A stretch of DNA of 64,000 bases, from the NCBI RefSeq assembly GCF_028640845.1, contig NC_080546.1, positions 20,181,020 through 20,245,019 of the forward strand, written 5' to 3'. Of this stretch, positions 46,013-58,101 are shown piece by piece. Under the pieces are notes generated by a model. That model saw nothing but the letters and a program-made list of their open reading frames with translations, was not told the origin of the DNA and made no database searches. The translations under genes were made by a program, and so were the position numbers. This DNA comes from Ahaetulla prasina (taxonomy: Eukaryota > Chordata > Lepidosauria > Squamata > Colubridae). How positions within the stretch are numbered: position 1 is the first letter of the stretch; every line of letters starts with the position of its first letter.

Positions 46013-47770
46013 TAACATAACATAACATAACATAACATAACAACAGAGTTGGAAGGGACCTTGGAGGCCTTCTAGTCCAACCCCCTGCCTAGGCAGGAAC
46101 CCTACACCATCTCAGTCAGATGGTTATCCAACATTTTCTTAAAAATTTCCAGTGTTGGAGCATTCACAACTTCTGCAGGCAAGTTGTTCCACTTATTAAT
46201 TGTTCTAACTGTCAGGAAATTTCTCCTTAGTTCTAAGTTGCTTCTTTCTTTGATCAGTTTCCACCCATTGCTTCTTGTTCTACCCTCAGGTGCTTTGGAG
46301 AACAGCCCGACTCCCTCTTCTTTGTGGCAACCCCTGAGATATTGGAACACAGCTATCATGTCTCCCCTAGTCCTTCTTTTTATTAAACTAGACATACCCA
46401 GTTCCTGCAACCGTTCTTCATATGTTTTAGCCTCCAGTCCTCTAATCATCTTTGTTGCTCTTCTCTGCACTCTTTCTAGAGTCTCAACATCTTTTTTACA
46501 TCAAAAGATGTAAAAAACTGGATGCAATATTCCAAGTGTGGCCTTACCAAGGCATTATAAAGTGGCACTAACACTTCACGTGATCTTGATTTTATCCGTC
46601 TGTTTATGCAGCCCAGAACTGTGTTGGCTTTTTTAGCAGCTGCTGCACACTGCTGGCTCATATCTAAATGGTTATCCACTAGGACTCCAAGATCCCTCTC
46701 ACAGGTACTACTATTGAGCAAGGTACCACATATAGAATATAAAGAATACTGGTGCATTTTGTTTTTTTGCCTAAATGTAGAATCTTACTTTTTTCACTGT
46801 TGAATTTCATTTTGTTAGATAGCGCCCAATGTTCAAGTCTGTCAAGATCTTTCTGTAATTTGAGCCTATCTTCTGGAGTGTTGGCTATTCCTGCCAGCTT
46901 GGTGTCATCTGCAAATTTGATGAGTTCCCCATCTATCCCCTCATCCAAGTCATTGATGAAGATGTTGAAGAGTACTGGGCCTAAAACAGAGCCTTGGGGT
47001 ACTCCACTGCATACTTCCCTCCATGTGGATGTAGTTCCGTTGAGGACTACACGTTGAGTGCGGTTGGTCAGCCAGTTACGAATCCATCTGGTGGTGGTGC
47101 TGTCTAACCCACATTTTTCTACTTTATCTAGTAGTAGGTTATGGTCTACTTTATCAAATGCTTTACTGAAGTCCAAGTAAATTATATCGACAGCATTCCT
47201 CTGGTCTACTAATTTTGTCATTTTGTCAAAGAATGCGATAAGATTAGTCTGGCATGATCTGTTTTTGACAAACCCATGTTGGCTTTTGGTTATTACTTTG
47301 TTTGCTTCTAGGTGTTTGGTGATTCGTTGCTTGATTATCTTTTCTAGAATCTTCCCCGGTATTGAGGTCAGGCTGATAGGTCTGTAGTTTCCTGGGTCTG
47401 TTTTTTTTCCTTTTTTGAAGATGGGAACTACATCAGCTCTTTTCCAGTCCTCTGGCAGCTCCCCTGTGCTCCAGGATCTTTGAAAGATATAGTTCAGTGG
47501 TTCTGAGATCACGTCTGCCAGTTCCTTCAGAACCTTGGGGTGTAATCCATCCGGTCCTGGTGATTTGAACTCGTCTAGGGTAGACAGGTGTTCACTTACC
47601 ATTTTCTTCCCTATTTTAACTTGTGTTTCTAATCTGTTTTTTGTAGTGCTGTTTTTGATAGGTTGGATTGTTTTTTCCTTTTGTGTAAAGACAGATGCAA
47701 AATATGATGCAGATGCAGATGCAAAATATGATGCAGATGCAGTCTTTGTGGCATGAAACACAATGAGCAA
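46013..47770 (-). pseudogene. CR1 LINE, reverse transcriptase largely preserved
   Basis: An antisense CR1 with a CATAA tail (46013-46042). The minus-strand frame 47770-46679 (363 codons) holds the reverse transcriptase: [17 protein letters not shown] (118-134), [12 protein letters not shown] (199-210), [10 protein letters not shown] (256-265) and FADD (286-289), the catalytic aspartates. One frame change near 46700 leads to [16 protein letters not shown], another near 46480 to QRRATKMIRGLEAKTYEERL and NNLPAEVVN. The N-terminus contains an in-frame repeat, SASYFASA. The endonuclease domain is missing, so it is 5'-truncated or rearranged. Inactive, but the youngest-looking CR1 here. Confidence 0.9.
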
Positions 47771-48066
47771 AATCTTCAGAAATACGAACTGTTGTCTCCT
47801 ATGACAACCACTCCCCTTTCCTTCTATTTATTCCCCAGCCAAGGAGGGGCCATTCAGAGTCCACCTGTGCTTTGCTTCCCGAGTTGACTACTTGGGAGTA
47901 GAGGTTGTTCACCTCTCCTAACTGCTCTGCGCATACGTGCATCTGAAACAGGCCCCAACTGTTCTTCCTCCTCGCTCATATCAGCTTCCAAAGGTAGCTG
48001 TCTTCCTCCTTGCTCATATCAGCTTCCAAAGGTAGCTGTCTCTCTGGTGGCTGGGAAATATTGGAC

Positions 48067-48067
<1 letters not shown>
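47771..48067. other. GC-rich block, unit A, with a local 37-bp duplication
   Basis: Unassigned sequence between the CR1 and the AAT array. CTCATATCAGCTTCCAAAGG occurs twice about 37 bp apart (about 47976 and 48013) but only once in unit B (49865-49884). Confidence 0.6.
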
Positions 48068-48141
<74 letters not shown>

Positions 48142-48142
48142 T
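48068..48142. repeat. AAT microsatellite, unit A
   Basis: About 25 AAT units at the tail of the antisense L2. The paralogous array in unit B (49917-50027) has about 37. Confidence 0.95.
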
Positions 48143-48790
48143 TAATTTTTATGCCGCCCTTCTCCTGAAGGACTCAGGGCGTTTAACAGCCAGATAAAAT
48201 ACAGTACAATACAATACAATAAAATCACTATTAAAAAACTTATTCGATATGGCCAATAAAATTAAATTATAAAATACATATTGTAAAATAAAACCCCATT
48301 TAAAATCCAATTTAAAAACCCCTTTTTATGCCAGTCCTGCTCGGAAGAACAAATACGTCTTCAGCTCGCGGCGAAAGGTCCGGAGGTCAGGAAGTTGTCA
48401 AAGTCCTGGGGGAAGCTCATTCCATAGGGTAGGTGCCCCCACAGAGAAGGCTCTCCCCCTGGGGGTCGCCAGCCGACACTGTTTGGCTGACGGCACCCTG
48501 AGGAGACCCTCTCTATGGGAGTGCACTGGTCGGTGGGAGGCATGTGGTAACAGAAGGCAGTCCCGAAGATATCCCGGTCCTAAGCCATGGAGCGCTTTAA
48601 AGGTGGTAACCAGCACCTTGAAGGGCACCCGGAAGACCACAGGCAGCCAGTGCAGCCTGCGCAGGATAGGTGTTATATGAGAGCCACAAGTGGCTCCCTC
48701 TATCAGCCGCGCAGCTGCATTCTGGACCAACTGGAGCCTCCGGGTGCTCCTCAAGGGGAGCCCCAGGTAGAGAGCATTGCAGTCCAGGCG
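48143..48790 (-). pseudogene. L2 LINE 3' portion, antisense (unit A)
   Basis: The minus strand encodes LGLPLRSTRRLQLVQNAAAR, LIEGATCGSHITPILRRLHW, FKALHGLGPGYLRDC and PTLWNELPPGL (48780-48400). The plus strand begins with the terminal hairpin and an AAT tail. 5'-truncated at about 48790, where it joins an acidic-coding block (48791-48905). Confidence 0.88.
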
Positions 48791-48910
48791 ACGACCCTGC
48801 ATCCAGCACAGAGCATCCATCAGACTCCAGAACTGGCCCAAATTCCTTCCCAACTTCCTCATCGTCCGAGTCTACCACCAGCTCCACTGGCAGCTGGCAG
48901 GCCACAACAA
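48791..48910 (-). other. Acidic-coding block of unknown origin (unit A)
   Basis: The minus strand reads ACQLPVELVVDSDDEEVGKE and FGPVLESDG before entering the L2 segment. No family recognised; possibly part of another retroelement that the L2 joined. Unit B has the same block at 50676-50795. Confidence 0.35.
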
Positions 48911-49230
48911 TATGATGAATATATGCTTATTGGTATGACTAATCTATAGCAGGTTCAGTGTCCTGCTATCAGAGAATTATTGCATGATTGTTACTGATAA
49001 AGAATAGAATGAACATGAGAACTGAATTAAAGACAAAATTACTTTTAAAGTTTGAGAAGAGTTCATATACGAAAAGAGGAGAAGGAAATAAACATTGGCC
49101 CGTTATATTGGAGACCTAGCAAATGAAGAATGGCACATTATATTATATTCCAATTTGTTCAGAATAGGTCTCACGTGTTTATTAATATTAAACTTTTCCA
49201 ATGTTTGTGTCCTTCAAAATGACTGATATG

Positions 49231-49330
49231 CAGTGGTGGGATTCAAGTAATTTAACAACCGGTTCTCTGCCTTAATGATTTTTCCAACAACCAGTTTGCC
49301 AAACTACTCAAAAAGTTAACAACCGGTTCT
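49231..49330. mobile_element. Truncated 136-bp-type hAT MITE at the duplication junction
   Basis: It starts CAGTGGTGGGATTCAAG but is cut after AACCGGTTCT at the junction. The complete copy is 51116-51251. Confidence 0.9.
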
Positions 49331-49660
49331 TTTCCAGTCCTCTGGCAGCTCCCTGTGCTCCAGGATCTTTGAAAGATATAGTTCAGTGGTTCTGAGATCA
49401 CGTCTGCCAGTTCCTTCAGAACCTTGGGGTGTAATCCATCCGGTCCTGGTGATTTGAACTCGTCTAGGGTAGACAGGTGTTCACTTACCATTTTCTTCCC
49501 TATTTTAACTTGTGTTTCTAATCTGTTTTTTGTAGTGCTGTTTTTGATAGGTTGGATTGTTTTTTCCTTTTGTGTAAAGACAGATGCAAAATATGATGCA
49601 GATGCAGATGCAAAATATGATGCAGATGCAGTCTTTGTGGCATGAAACACAATGAGCAAA
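49331..49660 (-). pseudogene. CR1 N-terminal fragment (unit B)
   Basis: A duplicate of 47441-47770: the minus-strand frame holds [22 protein letters not shown] sequence and stops at the junction. The SASYFASA repeat is shared, so that repeat pre-dates the duplication. Confidence 0.9.
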
Positions 49661-49915
49661 ATCTTCAGAAATACGAACTGTTGTCTCCTATGACAACCAC
49701 TCCCCTTTCCTTCTATTTATTCCCCAGCCAAGGAGGAGCCATTCAGAGTCCACCTGTGCTTTGCTTCCCGAGTTGACTACTTGGGAGTAGAGGTTGTTCA
49801 CCTCTCCTAACTGCTCTGCGCATACGTGCATCTGGAACAGGCCCCAACTGTTCTTCCTCCTCGCTCATATCAGCTTCCAAAGGTAGCTGTCTCTCTGGTG
49901 GCTGGGAAATATCGG

Positions 49916-50675
<760 letters not shown>

Positions 50676-51115
50676 ACGACCCTGCATCCAGCACAGAGCA
50701 TCCATCAGACTCCAGAACTGGCCCAAATTCCTTCCCAACTTCCTCATCGTCCGAGTCTGCCACCAGCTCCACTGGCAGCTGGCAGGCCACAACAATATGA
50801 TGAATATATGCTTATTGGTATGACTAATCTATAGCAGGTTCAGTGTCCTGCTATCAGAGAATTATTGCATGATTGTTACTGATAAAGAATAGAATGAACA
50901 TGAGAACTGAATTAAAGACAAAATTACTTTTAAAGTTTGAGAAGAGTTCATATACGAAAAGAGGAGAAGGAAATAAACATTGGCCCGTTATATTGGAGAC
51001 CTAGCAAATGAAGAATGGCACATTATATTATATTCCAATTTGTTCAGAATAGGTCTCACGTGTTTATTAATATTAAACTTTTCCAATGTTTGCGTCCTTC
51101 AAAATGACTGATATG

Positions 51116-51251
51116 CAGTGGTGGGATTCAAGTAATTTAACAACCGGTTCTCTGCCTTAATGATTTTTCCAACAACCAGTTTGCCAAACTACTCAAAAAG
51201 TTAACAACCGGTTCTCTCGAAGTGGTGCGAACTTGCTGAATCCCACCACTG
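51116..51251. mobile_element. 136-bp hAT MITE, 8-bp TSD
   Basis: Complete copy with termini CAGTGGTGGGATTCA / TGAATCCCACCACTG. Flanks CTGATATG (51108-51115) and CTAATATG (51252-51259) match at 7 of 8 bases. Confidence 0.92.
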
Positions 51252-51447
51252 CTAATATGTAAACCAAATTCATTATTATTGCTTGAGTGTAAATGTGTTG
51301 CAATAAAATACAAAGGTTTCTTCCAGGTTCTGTGAAGAAAGCAAGACTAATGACTGATGAAGAACCTGAAGTATATGTTGCACTAATCTCTTCTTTCCAG
51401 GATAATTAGGCATTAGGGAGGCTTTAGTGGACTTTTAATTTAGATTA

Positions 51448-51690
51448 AGAGCCATGGCGGCGCAGTGGTTAGAATGCAGTACTGCAGGCTGCTTCTGCTG
51501 CCTGTTGGCTGCCTGTAGTTTGGCAGTTCGAGTCTCACTGGCTCAAGGTTGACTCAGCCTTCCATCCTTCTGAGGTCAGTAAAATGAGGATAAAGATTGT
51601 TGGGGGAAATAGGCTGTCTCTGTAAACTGCGTAGGGAGGGCTATAAAGCACTGTGAAGCAATATATAATTCTTAGTGCTATTGCTATTAT
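51448..51690 (+). mobile_element. tRNA-derived SINE with an L2-like 3' hairpin
   Basis: Head ATGGCGGCGCAGTGGTTAGA, B-box-like CAGTTCGAGTCTC, end GTAAACTGCGTAGGGAGG ... GTGAAGCAATATATAATTC. Same family as 24880 and 38118. Confidence 0.85.
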
Positions 51691-53088
51691 TCCAGTTCCT
51701 TTCTACTAGATTAAGACTTAATTATGCTTAGTTAATTTTGATGGAACTAAGGCTACTATTTATACTAGTGTCCCCACTCTATTCAGTTGTATCTTTCTCT
51801 GTGTAATCAGTTATGCTTCTGAATAATATTCACATATGGCATATTAAATAGCACTGTTGATTTTAACCATCTTCATTTGCAATTTTACAGCTTCGCAATT
51901 TATCTTTTAGGGATTTATCAAATGAAATTATCTTCTTTTTCTTCTCCCTCCTATCTCCAGGTTTTAAAAGTTATTAAAAAGTTATAAATGAACAAGGTTT
52001 TATTTCTATATCCATCTGTTTGGGAGTAAACTACATTACACAGTACAGTAGGCAGATATAGGATTATACTGCAGGTTCAATGGCCTCTGAAATTGATCTG
52101 GTTCATATATTAGATTTAGCATGTTCTGTGAACTGAGCCATTGTGATTTGTAAACTATAGTTTATGCCTTAGTATGATATATGAGCCAAAACAATAAAGA
52201 ATGGTTAGCAAAGCATTGATGCTTTTCAACACCAATGGAATTAGCACAATTTCTGTGGAAATTAAGAAACACTTCATCTGGATTGACCTAAATTTGATTT
52301 CAAATATATTCGCTAGAATATAAATTATTTTTATTTTAGTGACATAACAACTATAGTGGACAGGGTTCTGTGCAAACACAATCAATTAATGATTTCAATG
52401 AATATTGTCTTTAAAAAGGCAGCAAAAATGTATATTATTTCTTAGGTCCTCCTTATTTCAGATTCCTGTAAAAAAATTGAATTTTTTTTCAGATATAATT
52501 TTGTAGTATATTATGTAATCTTAGTCTTTCAATTGTGATCAGGCTACCGTACATGCTAAAAAAAGGCATAGATAAACTGAGACAGACAAAATAAACTTGG
52601 CATTCCACACAGTTTACAGGAACTTTTGTGCGAATGACTTGCAAATAAATATTTCTGGGTGTTATTGCTGTTTTCTTGCCAAAATAATTTTGCTAAAAAG
52701 CCAGGATATCAGGAACACAGCTGAGACTGGAATAAACACACCATACTGAGTTTAATATATATTTAATTTTTTTAATTAGAAAACAAGATGAGTTTGGTTT
52801 AAACATGGTCGTTTGTTTGAATAATACATTCATAAGTGATTAAACAAGGATCGTACTACTTCATAATTTTCAAAGAATACCAGAAGAGGAATGTTGAGGA
52901 TAGAAATTTGGAAAAAAAAAATGATATTCCATTGGTCACTTTGACTGTGTGAAGATCAAAAGCATTTTTTGACACATAATCACTCAGAGGTATAGTGACA
53001 GATGCAAGAGAAACAGAGCTCTTAGATCTTTACCAATGGTGACAAAGATGGAATTTGGTAAATGAAATTTTATAATGGACGAGTTTAA
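51691..53088. other. Unassigned AT-rich stretch
   Basis: No gene, RNA or dispersed repeat recognised. Confidence 0.5.
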
Positions 53089-53089
53089 A

Positions 53090-53600
53090 TAGGTGTCCCA
53101 AAGGTGCTTTTTCAAGAGGCAACTGGACTTTCTTGCTTTTCTTTAAGATGTTTCACCTCTCATCCAAGAACCTGTCAGTATGTTCATGAACTGGAATAGG
53201 GCATAGCAACAAGGTCAGCCAATGGGAGCTGAGACAGGAAGGAGCCTGGGTGTGGCTCTATAGCTCTGTGCTCAGCTCTAAAACTGAAACTAATCTGCTG
53301 ACCGAAAACTGAAACTCTTCTCTCCTTGCCTGTGTTTGCTTATAACTACTACCACGTTGGAAGAACTGCCATTGGCATTGTACATTAACTTATGTGTTAT
53401 ATTATATATAAAGAGAAGTTAATGAATCCTGCTGAATTAGTTACTTGTGTGTGTGCTTTCTGGATGCGATTGCTGCAACAAACTCTGACAGAATCTTCTT
53501 CAGCTCTGACTGGATGGTGGGGAATGGAAGGGTTTATATTCCTTGCAGACAGCTGGTCATTTGCATCCTTTTAGAAAGTCAAGGAGGCCACCTGGACCAT
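53090..53600 (+). mobile_element. Foldback-family copy interrupted by a solo LTR
   Basis: GTGTCCCAAAGGTGCTTTTT through CATCCAAGAA lies left of the LTR. The family text resumes at CTTCTTCAGCTCTGACTGGA (53495) and continues GATGGTGGGGAATGGAAG. The hammerhead-like core is split by the LTR. Confidence 0.75.
53173..53490 (+). mobile_element. Solo LTR of an endogenous retrovirus, 5-bp TSD
   Basis: A 318-bp LTR beginning TGTCAGTATG and ending AACTCTGACA, with a CCAAT motif near 53219. GAACC (53168-53172) and GAATC (53491-53495) match at 4 of 5 bases, and the uninterrupted family sequence confirms the boundaries. Strand is tentative. No internal genes remain, as expected after LTR-LTR recombination. 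Confidence 0.82.
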
Positions 53601-54250
53601 AACCCTAACAAAACCTCCTGGTGGCCTCAGTATTGATGACGTTAATATAGTGCTCCTGTTGCCTTGAGATTGCACCCAAGGTATCTATTTCTACCGATAT
53701 TTTCTTTGCTTTTTTGTGCCACAGTCATTCTGCTTATCTGTGTTTCGTTATTTTATCCAGTTCTTCCTATTCTATTCTGCTGTCTCCAAGGTCTGCAATG
53801 TTTTGCTATTTGCACCTTTTTGGCTTTCTTATTGATAACTCTTATGTCTGCTCTGTAGCAGGTGCATGTCTGTTTGAATTCTAAAGTGTCAGAGCACTTT
53901 AGCTTCTTCATTTTCAATTACTCTGCCTAATTTGTGATCCCACCAGTTCTTGCTTGCAGTCAAATGATATTTCTTGCAGAACTTCAAGTTACTGCTATTT
54001 TGTTATGCTGTAAGCTTGTAGTCATTCTGTGCAGTCTTCTTGCAGCAGCAAACTAGGCAATCCATAGTTTTTGCTGTATGTTTCTGTCTCCTCTTCCTCC
54101 TCCTCCTTCCTCCTCTTTCTCCTCCTCCCTTTTCTTTCAACATGCAGACTCACATCACCAGCTCAAGACAGTAACTGAAACACTGTAAAGAGAGTGAACA
54201 GAGTAAATTATAAAACAAGTTCATATAGGAATTACCTATATCCCTGTGTC
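53601..54250. other. Unassigned stretch
   Basis: A CTCC-rich tract near 54090-54130. No gene or dispersed repeat recognised. Confidence 0.45.
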
Positions 54251-54251
54251 C

Positions 54252-54487
54252 TATTATTGTTGTTGTTAGGTGCAAAGTCATGTCCCACCCATCGCGACCC
54301 CATGGACAACGTTCCTCCAGGCCTCCTGCACTCTACCATCCTCTGGAGTCCATTTAAACTCACGCCAACTGCTTCAGTGACTCCATCCACCTACCTCTTT
54401 CTCTGTTGTCCCATTCTTCTTTTGCCCTCAATCGTTCCCATCATTAGGCTCTTCTCCAGTGAGTCCTTTCTTCTCATTAGGTGGCCT
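54252..54487 (-). mobile_element. BovB LINE 3' end, antisense
   Basis: TTATTGTTGTTG tail on the plus strand, then CATCGCGACCCCATGGACAA, near-identical to 40223-40243. The minus strand encodes remnants of the BovB C-terminus. No target duplication found. Confidence 0.85.
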
Positions 54488-54489
54488 TA

Positions 54490-55060
54490 TTATGCAGGTG
54501 AGCATTTATGAAAGTTCCTGATTTTCCACAGGTTTCCTTCATGTAACAATAAATAATAACAGTTACCAACTGTAATCATTTTACCAACTTTTTACCAACT
54601 TCATCAAAATAAATTCCCTAGAATGTTCACTACTGTGAAGACAATAAAGAAATGAGATTTTAACAATATAGAAGAGCATTTACATTCAATTTCTGTGCTA
54701 AAAAAATAGTGTGCTAAGAAGAAAACATAGTTTCAAAGTCCTTTGATGTATCAAGGTTCTGCAACTCCCTTTCTGCTGTTGGTTCCTTCCCCAGTTTTCT
54801 GTGGTTCTTTTTTTAGGTGTCTCTGTTTTGTTTAGCCCACAGCTTTTTCCATTTGCTTCTTTTTGCATGTCATTTTTTTGGTCATTCTCAGTGTGAACCC
54901 TGCTTCCTGACATTTATTTCTGCTTGTCTTTCCATACTCTTCCTAAGCAATCCTTTGCATCAAAACTGTTTTTTAAAATCAATTTCATCACCATATGCTA
55001 TTTGACAATTTAAGCTTCTTTCTCAGCAAGCATATTCTTTCATGTTAATTGTGCAAGTGG
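54490..55060. other. Unassigned stretch
   Basis: No gene or dispersed repeat recognised. Confidence 0.45.
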
Positions 55061-55378
55061 CTCAAAGCATAGTTTCTCCCCCTACTTCAAAAAACAATAT
55101 GTGCTTTGTAGTTAGGATGGAGATCAGGGGTGGGTTCTAAATTTTTTTACTACCGGTTCTGTGGGCGTGCCTTATTTTGTGGGTGTGGTTTGATGGTCAT
55201 GTGACAGTGGGTATGGCTTGATGGTCATATGACTGGGTAGGCATGGCTAACTCAATGTCTCTCATGTCAAGGGGTACCTCGCCTGGCCCCTCCCCTCCCA
55301 GCCATTCCTTGTCACACCTATAGTTCTGCAAAAATGTTGTTCACCTTTTTTCAACTTTATTATCTACATACTATAGAT

Positions 55379-55487
55379 CAGGGGTCTCCAAACTTGGCCA
55401 CTTTAAGATTTGTGGACCAACTCCCAGAATTCCTCAGCCAGCTTTGCTATCTTAAAGTCTTAAAGTGGCCAAGGTTAGAGACCTCTG
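55379..55487. mobile_element. 109-bp hAT MITE nested in the longer hAT, TSD CTATAGAT
   Basis: It starts CAGGGGTCTCCAAACTTGG and ends CCAAGGTTAGAGACCTCTG. Perfect duplication CTATAGAT at 55371-55378 and 55488-55495. Same family as 28831-28935. Confidence 0.93.
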
Positions 55488-55569
55488 CTATAGATGCACT
55501 TTCATGGACCACTGAAAGGAGGAAATGGCTCACAGCTTTGCGCAAAAGTGTGATAGGCAACAGTCTTTT

Positions 55570-55685
55570 AAGGGGCTGCTAGAAAGAAGGTGGGGGGGAA
55601 GTATTTTCCAAAGCACCAGAAGGCAAAACAAGAAGCAATGGGTAGAAACTCAACAAAGAGACAAACTTCCTGACAGTGTGAACCT
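55570..55685 (+). mobile_element. CR1 remnant inside the hAT element
   Basis: AAGGGGCTGCTAGAAAGAAG, TTTTCCAAAGCACCAGAAGG and GCAATGGGTAGAAACTCAAC match the CR1 C-terminal region in diverged form. Confidence 0.6.
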
Positions 55686-56803
55686 ATATAAGTTTCAGTC
55701 ATAATTTCACATATAAAATAGCCATTCATGTAATACAACCTGCATATTGTTCAAAACAATCATTAGTATTATGGGTGATGACAGCAAGCCTAAAATCCCC
55801 ATTCCCTCCCCACTCCAGGGGAAGGTTACTTCAAAATCCCCATTTCCTCCCAACCCCACTAATCTGTTCTGGGAAGGAATCAAACTCTCCCCTTTTCATT
55901 TCCCAAATAAAATATCCCAGATAATTAAGGAATAATCAAGCTGCTAGCAAGGAACCTACCTGAAATTCCACATTCCTGCCAGCTGCATAAAAGAAACTTT
56001 GTAAGCAGAAAACAGCTACCGGTGCTTAGAGATCAGTAGAAAGTGGAAGCTGGAAGTTCGGCTCCATTTACAAGCAGGCAGAAAACTCATTCAAGACAGG
56101 ATACTTCACAATGGAAATCGCCCAAACCTTTTTAGAAACACAAAGCCCATGTTGCACAAACCCCAAAACTTCAAAAACATTGAACCATATAAGAATTTTT
56201 CCTCTTATCCAATTTGTTATTCAGTTGACCCAGAAAGGAGCTTCTAGCCGCCCTGTCAATTTAAAGCGACAGCTTTTTTCCCCCCCCTCTTCTTTGCCAT
56301 GCGACCTCCTTGCTGAGAAGCGAGCTGATCAATTGGGAGGCTTCTTGGCTTCTCAATTTAAAGGGACGGTGTCTTGGTTTTTTTCCCTCTTCTTTGACAA
56401 GTGAGTCTTGATTTTTTCCTTCTAGCCGATCAGCTGGGAGTCGGGAGGCAGCAATAGATTGGGGGCGGGGCCAGGCAGAATTTTTACTACTGGTTCTCCG
56501 AACTACTCAAAATGTTTACTACCGGTTCTTGCGAACTGGGGAGAACCGGTAGCAGCCCACTACTGATGGAGATGTTTCCCTACTCTTCAGAAAGCATCTG
56601 ATGTTATTAAAAACAGAACCCATGGATATCAGTTTGTCTGTATTATAAATATTGGATGAGGTTCATTGGGAATTTGGATCCCAAAGCATATAGAGAACTA
56701 GTTTCTCCCCCTACTTCATAAAAGGAACATGTGCTTTGTAGTTATTATGGAGATGTTTCTCCACTTTTCAGAAAGCATATGATGTTATTAACACAGAACA
56801 GGG

Positions 56804-57060
56804 CAGTGATGGCTAACCTTTTCTGGATCAACTGCCCAAAGCGTGGCTGAACCCTCAAAATGCAATGTGCATGCATCCCCCTCCTTCGCATGCACCCCAT
56901 CCCCATGCATGCCTGCACGCCCCACCCTGTGCCCCACCCCTGTGCATGCGTGGCAGGGACCTGAAGACCAGCTGCCTGGCAGGAGGCGCATGCGCATGTG
57001 CAGCAGAGCTGAACTGGGGCAACGGTTCGTGTGCCCACATAGAGGGTGCTGCCATCACGG
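56804..57060. mobile_element. Non-autonomous hAT element, imperfect 8-bp TSD
   Basis: It begins CAGTGATGGCTAACC and ends GCTGCCATCACGG. Flanks GAACAGGG (56796-56803) and CAATAGGG (57061-57068) match at 6 of 8 bases. The paralogous empty site in copy 1 (about 56614-56630) confirms the insertion. GC-rich interior without transposase. Confidence 0.82.
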
Positions 57061-57190
57061 CAATAGGGTAATGCATGGCTATCAGTTTGTCTGCATGTAT
57101 AAATATTGGATGAGGTTCAATGGGAATTTGAACCCCAAAGCACATAGACAACTATGGTTTCCTCATCTTCACTCTAGAATCATTGGGGCA

Positions 57191-58093
57191 TTTCAGGACT
57201 GTTTGGTAAAACGCTGAACTATTTAGCCCTGTATTGACCCACCTTTCTTATTTGTTTGTGTATTACACTTCTTACGCAACATAATTATGGGCAGCTTATG
57301 AAACAATTTAAAAAAAAACAACAACAGAAATTCCAGAAGCACATCCTTACATAAAGAACTTTACTGGCCTCCACCCTTACCCTTGAGAAATTGTTAGAAA
57401 ATTTCATTTTCTGTATGAAAGAAAGATTAAACTTTTTTTTCTGCTCATGAATCTAGTGGAGAATTTTGAAAGGATATCGGTAAAATAATTTCAGCATATA
57501 CTAACCATAGTTTGCAACATTAATAAGAAAGACAGGGAGGGAGTGTATTGGTGCTATACCAGCGCTGACTTTCTAGGTTTACCTTGTCAGGGTACCAGAG
57601 AAACCGTATTTCTTTACTTGAGAGCTTTTGTTGTCTTTATATTTTCAGATTTACAGGAATTAATTGACTGGCTTTCAGGCACTTCCCCAATGAACATCTT
57701 TTTAAAGGGAATGACAACAAACTTTTAGTAGAGCTCCAACAGAGCAAACAATGAATTCATAAAAGCCTTGGTGTTTCTCTAATGATCAGACAGTAATGAG
57801 AATGATGGATATGATCATTTTATAGACAAAAGCTGCTGTATTTTGTTTGGCTGCCCGCATAGGCTGCAGAAACAAGCGGAAGCAATGGTGCCTATTTTCT
57901 AAGCTTTTATTAAATATCTGTGGATGGGTTGTAATGACTTTAGACAAATATATTTTGGTAGCTTTAGCTTTGTAGAACGTCTTATCCATCTATAGGAATT
58001 GCTTCAAGAATATAAAAATCAGATTAATAATTCCAACAAGACCGGTGCAACCGTTAACTGCCTTTTTCCATTAGGAAGAAAGAACAAAATTCT
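57191..58093. other. Unassigned stretch
   Basis: No gene or dispersed repeat recognised. Confidence 0.45.
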
Positions 58094-58101
58094 GTTCTAC
58101 C

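Larger units (their letters stand above)
55125..56565. mobile_element. Long non-autonomous hAT element, 8-bp TSD ATGGAGAT
   Basis: A 1441-bp element with ends CAGGGGTGGGTTCTAAA and AGCAGCCCACTACTG, and subterminal ACTACCGGTTCT repeats at both ends. The perfect duplication ATGGAGAT lies at 55117-55124 and 56566-56573. The interior contains a nested MITE (55379-55487), a CR1 remnant (about 55570-55680) and unassigned sequence. No transposase frame is recognisable. 11561-11858 appears to be a shorter relative. Confidence 0.9.
55063..57190. repeat. About 190-bp tandem duplication, each copy carrying a hAT insertion
   Basis: Copy 1 is 55063-55124 plus 56566-56698, split by the 1441-bp hAT. Copy 2 is 56699-57190, split by the hAT at 56804-57060. 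Shared text includes TAGTTTCTCCCCCTACTTCA, GTGCTTTGTAGTTA and AAATATTGGATGAGGTTCA. Confidence 0.88.

Noticed and set aside
56745..57217. Overlapping Cys/His/Pro-rich frames on both strands
   Set aside because: They lie in the GC-rich interior of a hAT element; no transposase or zinc-finger spacing.
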